NCBI GenBank assembly: GCA_963281155.1 | Contig: CAUJLY010000006.1 | Span: forward strand, 2,108,001 to 2,172,000 | From: Rhabditophanes sp. KR3021 | Taxonomy: Eukaryota; Nematoda; Chromadorea; Rhabditida; Alloionematidae | Reading direction: 5' to 3' | DNA length: 64,000 nucleotides | Shown here: positions 40,681 to 53,382 of the stretch, one piece after another | How positions within the stretch are numbered: position 1 is the first letter of the stretch | Layout of the letters: every line of letters starts with the position of its first letter | Notes under the pieces: generated by a model | The model's input: only the letters and a program-made list of their open reading frames with translations | Databases searched by the model: none | Told to the model about the DNA's origin: nothing | Position numbers and translations under genes: made by a program

Positions 40681-41901
40681 TTATCCAACCGTATTTTGAC
40701 GTCTTATCACCATTTGCCGCAATTGTCTATTACTGGTGGTTCTTTTGATGTCAAATAGTCGATCAACAACATCCCTCGCCATATTCAATTGACTGTGGTT
40801 GAGATATTCCAAGAATAGCGCAAACTCTTCTTTCCGATTCTTTCGAAACATGTCACCTATAGCCCTGTAATTTTCCCTCGCTAACATGGCTTCTCTAAGT
40901 CGAGGACACCAGCTTTGAAGTAACAATCCCAACTTATGTAAATTGTCTTTTCTATCGAATGATGACAAGTCATCTTCATCTAAGGTAGCTTTATATATCT
41001 TTTCATAGAAGCAATCCCAAGTTAATCTGGCAAGACCTGTAGGGTTGATAGTACACAAGTGATGACATAAAAATTGAACGATTTCTCTGTGTTGGGCACG
41101 GAAGCATATCTTTTTCCAACAGATAAAGCCTATTGACTCTTGGTGAGTTATACTTATTTTGAGCCAAATGAATTTCACTAATTCGATGAAACCATTTGTC
41201 ATTGCAAATTGTAGGATAAGGGAGACAGGTTGACTAAGTAAAGGCGCATCAGGCCTAAAGAATCTTTTCCATTGTACGGGATCGTCTAATACTGAAAGCC
41301 AAAAATCGTAAACAGGATGATCTCCAATCTGTTGACGTATTGTTTTTCGACGCAATTTGTCAAATTTCCAATCATTATTTAGACTGTCTTGAATTGCATA
41401 GCAAGCTGCAAATTGGAACTCCATTAAAGGCCAATTTATGCATTCCTTGGATATTATTTCCTTTGCCGTTTCATAGTCATCTATTTGGTATCTGGCATGA
41501 CATTAAATTATTATAAGATATTTAAGAAATGAATATCTCAAAAAAGACGTCTAAATATTCATAACTTACGAAGAATGTTTCCATACAAAGTAAGGATAAA
41601 ATAATCTGAGATGGTCTGTGCCATTAAAGAGCCGTTTACTGCCAGAAGGGTTGGTTAAATTAGGCTCGGGAAATAAATTAATGTGTTTAGAGCCCCATCG
41701 TTGAACTTCTCTAATTATTTCGCACATGGCTTGGTACAATTGCTGGCGCCCTATAAAAGGTAAGGTTCTGTCGTTTCTAAGGGTGAATTTTAGACACCTC
41801 GTCACCTCAGGTAGCTTTCTCCACCTAATATTTGTCATAAACATTGTTAGTGCCGACTTACGCAAGGCAAAAAAATGCATTGTACAAACTTCAGACTCCA
41901 T
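40681..41901 (-). CDS. Ankyrin-like helical-repeat protein of unknown function
   Basis: 380-aa protein from exons 41901-41570 and 41491-40681 (intron 78 nt, phase 2, TC|A). No signal peptide or membrane segment. The body is a Trp/Arg-rich helical array. Two stretches, SLILQFAMTNGFIELVKFIW and CFRAQHREIVQFLCHHL, have the spacing of degenerate ankyrin repeats (LxxAxxNGHLExVKxLL). The N-terminal third holds more helices (RWRKLPEVTRCLKFTL; QQLYQAMCEIIREVQRWG). The C-terminus is basic (RQLRQMVIRRQNTVG). Nematode genomes carry families of such divergent ankyrin proteins; no role is known to me. An ATATTGCAG acceptor lies 8 nt upstream of the ATG. Confidence 0.75.
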
Positions 41902-44900
41902 TAACTATCTGCAATATGTTCAACAATATATTTATTAGAGCATTTCTCTTGCATGCATAATTAGTATTTTGCTAGGCATAAAATAATTAATTTAAACGTT
42001 TTAAACGGAAATTAGGTATATGCTTTATATAGTTAATTTTAGACTACTAATATGGAAAACGGGTTGTACTTTAGCAATTTATGTATAAACTATCAAATAT
42101 TATTGAGTATTTTATTGATAATGAAGTCAAAATAAAATAAGTGGTATAAATATAAGGTCCAAATTAATCAACAACAACAATATTTACATTATTCGATTAT
42201 TTTCTAAATACTATATTATATACTATTAGCAGAAAAATACTTGCTTTACTCTTAGAAACAGGAAGTTCCGAGGAAGACGGGAGTATATTATATATAATGT
42301 TTTCGTAGTGAATAAAAATTTCAAATCAGTTAGACGTCTTTGAGGATAGATAAATTTTTGTTTGTGTGAGCACGATTGATCAGTGAGGATGGATATTAAA
42401 GAATGTTGTAAAATTAAAGTCAGCTTTTGAAAGAACGTACCTCGGATGCTGGTCGTTTGCTCGTCTATCACATTTTAACGGCTCATTATTCTTGAGTAAA
42501 TTGATGATAGCAAATGTGAGATCATGTGTTTTGTACGGTTCTCAACAAATATGTATATCAATTATCTTTTTCATTACGATGTAATATATCTATATATCAT
42601 CAAGAACAAAGATGTCTAAGTACCATACAATTAATAGTTGAATATCAAACACAACCAACTTAATTTGTATAATGGAAAACATGTTTATCCATACATAATT
42701 CATATTAAGTCTTTCCAAATATTAATTATAAATGCTTTGTCGGAAAAAGAAAGTTTGCCATAACATTCAATTCATAATATTAAGATAGTTCCAAAAAGAG
42801 TTGTTGAGTAGTTTAATCATTTCTCTTCTTGCTGAAATTATAATGTATGTGTATTAAGTACACTAAATAATCATTAAACATATTGTTTTCTAAGATTTTG
42901 CAAAAAAATAAGGTGTTGTTACATGAAGTCTGATTTTGTTTGCTTTATTCACACATTTTGTAAACAATGGTGGTAATAATGTACCTTGATTTTGTTAAAT
43001 TCTAATTTTATACGTTACTCAAACTTTTAGTTTGTTTGCTTTTCATAATTACATTAGTTAAGTGTGAAAAAGCATAAGGAAGTCCTAATAATTGCATTTT
43101 TGGTTAATTGCTTGATTGTATATTGGTTATTAATTGCTCATTTAGGATAAACGCAGCAGACTGTAATTGATATGGGTGTAATTAATTTTCTTTTAAAAAA
43201 AGATTGACAAAGTTTTTATGAAGTCGTGATTGATAGAATTAAAGGTCTTACTTCAGATTGAATTAAAAAAGATCAATTTGTTTAATAAATTGGCCGTATT
43301 TATGGAAAGTGCAAGTTTTTTCGTTTATTAAAGGCATTGCCTTATAATATTAATTACTACCAAAGAATAATAGCTTTTAATTTAAAAAAAACAGCCATTC
43401 CACCATAATTTTCCTCTAAAACAACGTAACTTATTATTTGAATTTGTATGCCCAAAAAGTATGTGCATGTGTATTAAATTAATTAAAGCGACACTGTGAT
43501 ATTTAGTTAATCTTCCCCTGCCAACATAAATTATTTATACTACACTAATTTTGGTGATGAATGTTATGACGCTTTATGAAATTCAATAACAAGAAGTATA
43601 TTCTAGCAATAATACAGAAATTCGCCACAATATTTTCTCTCTTTACTTTTATTAATAGTTTGTTTATTTTGAGTTTAATACTAGTAACATTATTAATGTA
43701 ACAAGGATTAATAATAATTTACAAAATTTGTCCACCTGCATGTTAACAAACATTTGCTTTAGCTCTTGTATCAAAGATTTAGATAATTTGATTTTGTAGA
43801 TTTTACTCCTTTGTACCCTCCATAAGCATTTAATAATATGCTTTTTATTTGTGACTTAGTTTAAGAAAATTAGGACGTGCTAATTTAAATAATTACTCTT
43901 CATATAAAAGCACAAAACTCATTTTGAGCAATTTTATTTATTTTACAAAAAAATATATTTATATGTCTCATTATTGTTCTTTGAATAAGTTCCCTTACAT
44001 AATCATATCTCCCTTTCGTTACGATTATGTCAACTTAATTAATTATATAAGTGAGGAGCGGGAAAAGATTTTTTATATAATTTTAGTTCAACATTGAAAA
44101 GTGCTATTTTTTAAATAATCTATCACGCACTTATTACTTTTTAAAAAAAGCAATTCTAGTTTTATCAAGGATAACTAATTTATATTCCATTTCACAACTT
44201 AGATTATTTAATAATTAAAGAATAACATTTAGAAAGGCTTTTGTTTGTATCTTTTCTTGGAATATAAACTCTCAAAACACACCTATTTACATGCATGCTA
44301 AATTCATTTGAAAAAGAGATGTTAATTGTGATAAAAAAGGTATATTATTCAGAGCTTCTCAATAGTAATAATTATTAAACTAGTTATACATAGTTTACTG
44401 ATTGCATATATATTATTGTAAAGTTTTATCTGTATACAGAGCCACCAACTAATCTTTATCTCAACGACATACCTTTGTGCAGTTATATATCAGTCATACA
44501 TATAAGATCGTACACATTTATTTAATTCCTAGGTAGCTTTTGAATTCGGGGATATATAAAGTTTAAAGAATGATGGTTAACTAATCGACAAGATATTGGC
44601 TGAAGATTTTCGAGATGATATAATGTACTCTTCTATTTAATGGTAAAAATATGCATATGGTTAGTGATAATTTATACAAGTATATCAATGTCTGCGCATA
44701 CTACTCTTTATGTAATTACTAAGAGTGTTTGTTTATTCACTAATTACTTTAATTATATTGCAAAACATTTTAATTGAACATTTAGTTAGATCCTATTTTA
44801 TGGTTTCCTAGAAAGAAGCCTGCATTTAGATGAAGAAAGCCTTATTGAATATTCTGTGGAACCTTCATAAACAAATTGTTTTCAAATATTTTTAGCTCAA

Positions 44901-45639
44901 AGGTATTGTGCACAATTTATATAATAGACACAAAAGATAATACGTTTCATTTGCTATCAATTAAATGTTCCAATTTTGGCTATGCTCATAAAATCTATTT
45001 TTTGGGAAATTTCTAAATAAACGGTCTTTCCAGAAAACATTTTCTTTTCAGGTACTATGTGTTGTTAGAGACCGTTTTAGTTGCTATATAAAGTGGTTTT
45101 TTGAGCCTTTGCACATGTACTATCACTTATACCCATTGTTTCCTTATCTTTCCTTTAATAAAGTACATCATCAAAAAATGAAGCAAACATTGAAAGTATA
45201 TAATTTATGATAATTATTTAGTCATTTTAATAAACACTATCATTGCTATCTCTTCCCGGTACGAGCCACAAAGAGAGATAATGATGGACGGAGGTATTGT
45301 ATAACTTGTAGCGTTTAAAACAATTATCTTTTGATTAAATTAGCATACAATTGTCATTTTAATCTTAATGATCCGATTCAACTTTTAGTTGCTCCATATT
45401 ATTATGAAGTCACAACACTATTGATATCAGAGTGTGCCAAACCGACAATATTATTGTTAGCTCCTTTGCGTAATTATATATGATTCTTTAATCAAACCAA
45501 AACATTCAAATTCAAATTAATTTCAGAATAATATTTAATTGAGGCTATATTGAAACCACGGCAACAACTTCCGTCAGAGTATGACCTCATACTTGTATTT
45601 TAACTAACTTATTCGAACTACGTTTTATTTTTACCAATT
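41902..45639. other. 3.7-kb gene-free stretch
   Basis: Very AT-rich divergent intergenic region between the ankyrin-like gene (-) and the guanylate cyclase (+). The 81-aa ORF at 42226-42471 (-) is not convincing. No RNA genes or clear repeats seen. Confidence 0.5.
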
Positions 45640-48600
45640 ATGAGGCTTTTTATATTTATTCTCTACTTACTTTTGGGTTGTATGGGAGCAATAAAAGAAC
45701 AAAAACGTATCAACATTACTCATTTTCAACAGTATTTGGCTAAACATTCAAAAGAAGCAGCTCTACAGTCCACCAATAATGCCTTGCGTGAAAGAATTTC
45801 GTCTTTAACTACAAAGATTGAATTAACACCTCCTCCTACGGAAATGGACACACGAATACCCATTACTCTGAGTTACCTAGCTTCTGTTAGTATGGTGACG
45901 CAACCTATTTATGACACTTTGAAAAACTTTTCTGTTCATAAAAGTGTAAATAGCGGTGATCAGGATATACATCGATTGTTGGCATCAGTTTCGAAAGAAA
46001 ACATCTTTTCAGACTGCTTCCGTACCGAATTCGAAGGTTCTGTCATTTCTGGAGCGATGAAAGTTGCCGTCGAAGACATCAACAACAATCCTGACCTCTT
46101 ACCGAACCACAAAATCAATTACATCTACAACAATACCTGCGGAAGTGAGCAACTCAGCACACAGTTATTCATGGACCACTGGGCAAGGGGAGCTTCCGTA
46201 TTTATCGGGCCTGAAATATTCTGTAAAGTTGAAGCTAGTATGGCTGCAGCTCAAAATCTACCCATAATTGCATACAAATGTAACGATGATTCTGTAAGTG
46301 ACAAAGACAAGTATCCAACCTTTTCACGAACTACTCCTGCTGAAAAGTCCATCATAAGGGCCTTTTTTGCTGTCCTTAAATATTATAACTGGAAAAAGTT
46401 TGCTGTTATTTATGAGAAACAAAGGGTGTATGAAGAGTTATTAGGGAGCATTGAAAAGGCTGTCACTGAAGAGAATAAGCTTTTGTCGTATGAGGATCGG
46501 TATGAGCTTCTAACTACAAATTCAATTGATTCTTTTTATACTGAAAATAACGATACTCAAATTCAGAAGATTATCAAGGATACTCATGTAAACACGAGAA
46601 TCTACATTGCCATCGGAAATGTCCGTTTATTCAGACAGGTTATTTGGAAAATGGGGCAAGCTGGAATTACAAAAGACGGGCTTTATGCTTTGCTTTACTT
46701 GAATACTGATTATAATTGGTTGAGTCCTTACCATGCCATGAATAATCACTTTTTGAGAGATACAAAATACAAGGTGACTAGAAGTTGGGATGCTCCACAT
46801 TCACAAGATAGGATGATAGTTGAGTATGCTCGGAATGCTTTGGCTATTATTCCAACACCTGTTGACTTGAACAATACTAAGTTTAAAACATTCTGGAAAA
46901 AGTCAATGGAATATTTGAAATCATTCGGTATAAATAATAGAGGTTTTGAGGAGAGCATAAAGGTTTGTTTGTCTATCCGTTTCAAATTCATGCAATTGTT
47001 AATATTTAGGCAAATAGATATGCTTGTTATCTTTATGACGCTGTAATGCTTTATGCACTTGGTTTGAATGATCTGATGCAACAGACACCACCATCCTCTC
47101 ACTATGATCTAATTCGAAATGGAACTGCAATTACAAACAAAATAATCGGCCGTAAATACAGAAGTATGCAAGGATTCGATATGAGAATCAACTCAAATGG
47201 AGATACATTAGGCAATTATAGCCTTGTCGGATTGCGATACATTGATCCAATCTATGACAAAAATCATGCTAATTACTATCCCATCAACAAATCTCTAAAT
47301 CTGATTGCTAATTTCATTGACGTAGATGTTGTTTATAGCAATGTTACATTGCCTCAATTGAAATTCAACCATTTAATCGAATGGACAAATGGGGAAGCTC
47401 CCAAAGACGAGCCTACTTGTGGATTCGACGGTAGATTATGTAACTTCTACGACATCCGAAATATTGCTCTCAAGGTTATAGGATTTACTATTTTCTTCAT
47501 GTTCTTCATTGTAACTCCTTTAATTATTATCTATAGAGCTCGTCTCGCAACCATCAGACGTGAATCTGATTGGAGGTTAAATTTGAAATTATTCAGCTTT
47601 CTTGACAAAGACTGCCCAAATCACGTAAGGACCTTAAATGATACTGAAGAAGAAGATTTGCCACATAACCAAATTGGTGTAAGGTTCAAAAGATTCAAAG
47701 ACTTCTTCATTGAAAATAGCTACGTCAATTGGCTATTTAAACCGAATATTGTTGAAAATTACATTGAATTTGGGTACGACGAGACTGGTCATCGCAAGAG
47801 AGTCTTCTTGAAAGTTGATTTTAACCGTGGAAAACATGGTTGTATCTTCTCAAATAATGACGTAATGTTAACCAAAAATATGCTTTCTCCTATTCCGACA
47901 ACAAATAGATTTACTGTCAGACAATGGCCTGTTCATACTTCTCCTGCTTTCTATAACAAATCATTGGTATTGACAAAGATCTATAAAGGTGATAAAGCTT
48001 TTCAATCTGCTTCAGATATTAGCAAGGAGTTAAGTGCTGAACTTACAGCTATGAGAAAGCTACGTCATGACAACATCAATATATTTGAAGGAGTCTGGTT
48101 TTGCAAGGAAAGGGTTTTGATGGTTCGTGAATTTGGAGGTAAAAACAGTTTAATGGATATCCTCAGAAATACTGATATGAAATTAGACAAATTATTCATT
48201 GCCTCATTTGCGGATGATCTAATTAATGGAATGGTTTTCCTTCACGATAGTGACTTGAAATTTCATGGTAATTTAAAGTCTTCCAATTGTTTGATTACAA
48301 ATAGATGGGTATTGCAAGTTGCTGACTTTGGAGCTTATCAAGTGCGTCAAAATATTGTCTATACCACTAATGATACAGACTTAGATTATGCCAGATATTT
48401 CTGGACTGCTCCTGAATTATTTGTGATCAGGGACGATGTGGTTACTACTTTGCGAGGGACACAAAAAGGAGATGTATATTCATTTGGAATAATTATTCAT
48501 GAAATGATTGCCAGGGAAGGTCCGTTTTCTTATTTCCAAGATGAAGGGCAAGATCCAGACATGGCTAGAAATATTATTTATCAAGTGGCTAGAAAAACAC

Positions 48601-50495
48601 AACTTAGGCCTACAATTAATTTTGAAAATAATTTAGCCTTCTTCCTACATTCATTGCCTATTCTGTGGCATGAGGATCCAGAGAAACGTCCGCTGTTCCG
48701 CGATAGCATTCGTACATTCATCAAGCCACTTCTTGAAGGTATCGTCAAACGAAACATTATGGAACACATGGTATTCATGATGAATTCGTACCAAAATAAA
48801 TTGGAAGCTCTTGTAAAGAAGAGAACAGCTCAGTTATGTTCAGAGAAGGAAATATCGGAGGAATTGCTTCGGAGAATGCTACCAATTAGTGTTGCTAGAC
48901 AACTATTGACAGGAAATGATGTTACTCCTGTAACATTTCCTTCTGTTACAGTCTACTTCTCAGATATCGTGGGTTTTACCAAAATTTCAGGGGAATCAAC
49001 GCCGATGGAAGTGGTCGGTTTTTTGAATGCTTTATACACTTTGTTTGATTGCATTATAAAACAATACGATGTTTATAAAGTTGAAACAATAGGTGGGTTA
49101 ATCTAAATAGACTCTTATTAATTTTGAATGTTACAGGAGATGCATATATGGTAGTCAGTGGAAATGGAGTTACTTCGAATTTGAATGGTGCGTATCACGC
49201 GGAGCAAATTGGAACAATGGCTCTTCACCTATTAAAGTCCGTTCAAACATTCAAAATCCCCCATAGACCAACTGAACAGCTTAAATTAAGAATTGGCTTA
49301 CATTCTGGCCCAGTTGCAGCAGGAATTGTTGGTAAAACCATGCCACGATACTGTTTGTTTGGCGATACAGTTAACACTGCTTCTAGGATGGAAAGCAATG
49401 GACTTCCACTCAAAATTCACTGCAGTGAAACAACGGCAACTTACCTAGAAACTAATAGGAACTTTGTAATTAAAAGTCGGGGGGTAGCAAATATTAAAGG
49501 CAAAGGAGACATGCATACATTTTGGCTTGAGGATAAGCTATTCTACAAATTCGTTATACCTTCAGAATCTGATATTAAAAAACTAAATTGCAAACGGTTC
49601 CCAACAAGGGCTAAAACAATTCATAGAAAGTCGAGCAAATCTATGATAACAAGGAGATCTGCTTTTATGAGTTCTGAGCAGCATATTCGTAATTTCGTTG
49701 AAAATACTTTGCACAGTGATTATAGAACGTCCAGACATTCCATTCAAAGTGATGGTTCCAAAAATTTTAAAGGTAAGATAATGTTGGGGTCATTTAATTA
49801 TCTTTTTAGTTATTCGGAAACGTTCAATTTCATTACCTACAATTGATCCATCATCGCAAGACTCTGATGACACAGGTTCCAGTGGTTTAGCTCGAAGAAG
49901 ATATAATAAGATGTTCCGTGACTCTGACTCAGATTTGGGTACGGATTCTGGCCAGGAAGATTTAACGAATAATCGCAAGTGGCAAAGTTATGAGTATCAA
50001 CGAAATTCGAATGAAAGGTTATTCGATAATATTCCGCGTGATGAAACACTTGACACTATTTTAGCTAACGACGAGGAGGAAGATTTTGATGTCATGAATT
50101 CGGACTTTAATCATGATTTCACTCCACAAGGAGAGGATGCTCAACAATACTTTTGGGATGATAAGTTTAATGTTTTGAATTACAAGGAAGAAAAGATAAT
50201 GAATCAAAAGCAAAGGACTAAATCATTGAAAGGACGTACAAATGGGCTTTTCAAATTTAATGGGTTAGTCACTTGGATTGCAAAGTCATTAGGATTTACC
50301 AATCCACGGCCTGGCCCGAATTCTAACAAAGCTGATAATACCGATAATACTTCAATAAGATCCCGCTCATCGTCATTTAAATCAGACATAAAATACGATG
50401 ACGATCCTGAGCGTTTCCTTCGCTTCTTTGAGACAAAAAACGATGCAAACATTTTAATGGACGATGAAATGTTTAGCAGAAGATTCAAAAAATAA
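45640..50495 (+). CDS. Receptor-type guanylate cyclase with long C-terminal tail
   Basis: Single-pass receptor making cGMP, typically in nematode sensory neurons. Four exons (45640-46962, 47010-49092, 49137-49772 and 49810-50495; introns 47, 44 and 37 nt) give 1575 aa. A signal peptide ([17 protein letters not shown]) is followed by an ANF-receptor-like extracellular domain to ~590, including [15 protein letters not shown] and a membrane-proximal [10 protein letters not shown] is ~592-616 ([17 protein letters not shown]). The kinase-homology domain (~640-960) has [10 protein letters not shown] instead of HRDLKxxN, so it is probably catalytically dead, plus VADFGAYQ and APEL. After the dimerisation helix ([11 protein letters not shown]) comes the cyclase domain (~1075-1265): [22 protein letters not shown] (metal/guanine residues), [16 protein letters not shown]. 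The remaining ~310 residues are a Ser/Asp-rich cytoplasmic tail. The cyclase residues needed for GTP look intact. Subtype not assigned. Confidence 0.93.
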
Positions 50496-52059
50496 TTACA
50501 CACACATATTTTAAATGGAAATTTATCATATAGTCTCTAACTTTCGGATCAAACTATGTGCTTGTAATTTATTTTTTACCTTCTGACCTGATTCAAAGGA
50601 TGTTGTAAGAAGTGTCCACAGCCAGTTTTAAGACATATTTATGTCTATAATTAATTAAAAGATATGAACTCATTTATATCAAACATGACTCAAAAGTATT
50701 CTTTGCCTAAATCTCGGTCTCACATTTTATTAAATTACGTTAGAAAAAGATATTTCATTAGTTTATCCCAATACGCTTTTATTTCATATTGAATTTTGGT
50801 TTAAATAAATATTTGTTTTGAATTGTTGCATAAATGTTTAATAATCTTCATTACAATTAACAAGAATTTTATTTTGATACATTAATTGAAAATAAGCGTG
50901 TATGTAATATATCAAATAATTATCTAAATTTGAGGCGATTTGAATACGAACGATATAACTGATCGGTTTTGCAAATAAGTTCTAGATAAGTTGGCAATTT
51001 GACATGAATACAGTCATTGGTTTTATTATGCAAATTGTTAACAAAAGTAAGTTTGAATCGTTCTTGAAGTTCATGACGATTACATTTATTGTCGAGATTT
51101 AAATTACCAATTTTTGTAAGTCTTTTGCATAATCCATTTATTGCACATTTGCACGATCGTTACAATTTACATGTAATGAATTTGAGTAGGCAAAGTTTTT
51201 GGATTTCAAGCAACTCAACCATGAAATTTGAAGATTTGTAAAAGATGCAAAAAATTCAAATAACATGCGGCATTTATAATACTCTTGGTAACTGATTTCT
51301 TGGTCAAACAAATTTAACCCAGAAATTATTTATCTTTTAATAAAATGTTCTGCATGTTATATCTCCTAACTATAGAGACAACTGCAAAAATGGATTATAG
51401 AATATCTTTCGTTTTCCTAATCTTATTTTACTTATGATCAATGAATTGCATCATTATACTTTTTTATTTTTAGGTGGTAATGTTTTGTAAATCTATAGGT
51501 TTATAATGACAAGATAGTCCATAAATCTAGTTAAATTGATAATATTCTGGTAATTGATTGAACAATGTTTGTTGAAGATATTAAAACTTAATCTTTGTCG
51601 AAGTCTTCTTTTAAGATGAGTATTGCTGAAGATTTTTTGGACATAAATGCCATTCTTATTTCTATTGCCAAGTACCAATATAAATAAACGACCTCAATGA
51701 GAACAGGGAAAAAAGCAATATTGAAGCACTGGGGAAATCCGGATATGCGTTAATGCCATGTAGAATAAGATTGAGACTTCGCAATTACAAAATACATCTA
51801 TAATGAGAATGGCAAGAAGATCAGCCCAAAGATCCAGAATATTAGTCAGAATTAGAAGAAGAGTAAATAGAAATTGATTTTTTCATGCAAATCATAGTGT
51901 AAGTTATTGTTGTACTGTCTTTTTTTAAATATCACTGTCATAGGCTGCAAACACATCTTACATTCCATCTTATTTTTACTTATTTAATTACCATTAATAT
52001 TCCATTTTTTATTTATTCAAAATAAACATTTTAAACATTAATCAGTATATTTATTTATT
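50496..52059. other. Convergent intergenic between guanylate cyclase and enolase
   Basis: AT-rich; 3' flanks of both genes. Minus-strand AATAAATAAATA at about 52047-52058, directly after the enolase stop, is a likely poly(A) signal. The ORF at 51493-51678 (-) is chance. Confidence 0.5.
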
Positions 52060-53364
52060 CTAAGCTTGTGGATTGCGGAACTTCTCTCCAGCATAAATAG
52101 CATCTGCTCCAAGTTCTTCCTCGATTCTGAGAAGTTGGTTGTACTTGGCAAGTCTCTCAGATCTACATGGAGCTCCAGTCTTGATTTGGCCGGTGGCAAG
52201 TCCGACGACTAGATCAGCGATGAAGTAATCTTCGGTTTCACCGGATCTGTGAGAAACCATTACTCCCCACCCATTTTTGCGAGAAAGTTGGGCGGCTTCG
52301 ATTGACTCGGTTACAGAACCAATTTGGTTTACCTTCAACAAAAGACAATTGCAAGACTTCTGGTCAACAGCCGTTTGGATTCTCGAAACATTTGTGACAG
52401 TTAAGTCGTCTCCGACCAATTGGATTGAAGTGGAAGCTTGGAATTTCGCCCAATTAGTCCAGTCATCTTGATCGAAAGCATCTTCAATGGAAATGACAGG
52501 GTACTCAGCGATAAATGACTTGTAAAGGTCAGACAACTCATCTCCAGTAAGATGTTTAGAGGCATCTGAGTTTGGATTCTTAAAGTCCAAGTCGTATTTG
52601 CCATTGACATAAAATTCGGAAGCAGCAACGTCCATTCCAATCACAATCTTGCCTTCATACCCAGCCTTGGCAATAGCTGTGTTTAGGAGATCAAGTCCTT
52701 CCTTGTTGTCTTGAATATTTGGAGCAAAACCACCTTCGTCACCAACAGCAGTAGCATCCAGTCCGTATCTCTTCTTGATTTCGGCTTTAAGGTGGTGGTA
52801 AACTTCAGACCCCATTCTCATGGCTTCTTTGAAAGTCTTAGCTCCAGTTGGAAGGATCATAAATTCTTGCATAGCCAATTTGTTTCCGGCGTGGGAGCCT
52901 CCGTTGATAACATTGAAAGCTGGGACGGGAAGGATAACTTTGTCGGTTCCGTTGAGTTTAGCGATGTAGAGGTAAACTGGGACTCCGGCTTCGGCAGCTC
53001 CGGCTTTGCAAACAGCCATTGAAACTCCAAGAATGGCATTGGCTCCGAGGTTGTTTTTGTTAGCGGTTCCATCAAGCTCAATCATGAATTTGTCAATAGC
53101 AACTTGATCGGTTACGTTAAAGTTTTTTCCAATCAAAGCGGGGGCGATCTTTTCGTTGATGTTCTTGATTGCGTTTAATACTCCTTTTCCGTGGTGGATA
53201 GCCTTATCGTTATCTCTCATTTCCAAAGCTTCGTGGATTCCTGTGGAGGCACCAGATGGAACCGCGGCACGGAAGATTCCTCTGTCAGTGGTAAGGTCGA
53301 CTTCGACGGTTGGGTTTCCACGGGAATCGTAGATTTGGCGGGCGTGAATCTTGATGATGGGCAT
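52060..53364 (-). CDS. enol-1: Enolase (phosphopyruvate hydratase)
   Basis: Glycolytic enzyme interconverting 2-phosphoglycerate and phosphoenolpyruvate. Single exon, 434 aa, the usual length. The start is [20 protein letters not shown], the universal enolase N-terminus; the open frame reaches 23 codons further upstream, but that stretch contains a splice acceptor and is 5' leader. Visible signatures: [15 protein letters not shown] [42 protein letters not shown] (catalytic Glu), [21 protein letters not shown] (metal ligands), [14 protein letters not shown] (catalytic Lys) and [11 protein letters not shown]. Base composition is much less AT-rich than its neighbours, consistent with codon selection in a highly expressed gene. 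Confidence 0.97.
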   Translation of the reverse strand: MPIIKIHARQIYDSRGNPTVEVDLTTDRGIFRAAVPSGASTGIHEALEMRDNDKAIHHGKGVLNAIKNINEKIAPALIGKNFNVTDQVAIDKFMIELDGTANKNNLGANAILGVSMAVCKAGAAEAGVPVYLYIAKLNGTDKVILPVPAFNVINGGSHAGNKLAMQEFMILPTGAKTFKEAMRMGSEVYHHLKAEIKKRYGLDATAVGDEGGFAPNIQDNKEGLDLLNTAIAKAGYEGKIVIGMDVAASEFYVNGKYDLDFKNPNSDASKHLTGDELSDLYKSFIAEYPVISIEDAFDQDDWTNWAKFQASTSIQLVGDDLTVTNVSRIQTAVDQKSCNCLLLKVNQIGSVTESIEAAQLSRKNGWGVMVSHRSGETEDYFIADLVVGLATGQIKTGAPCRSERLAKYNQLLRIEEELGADAIYAGEKFRNPQA

Positions 53365-53372
53365 TATTTTTT

Positions 53373-53382
53373 CTGAAAATAG
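53373..53382 (-). promoter_or_regulatory. Splice acceptor upstream of the enolase start
   Basis: Minus-strand CTATTTTCAG ends 8 nt before the ATG at 53364. It is identical to the acceptor before the 7TM receptor gene; candidate spliced-leader acceptor. It decides the start over the longer open frame. Confidence 0.5.
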
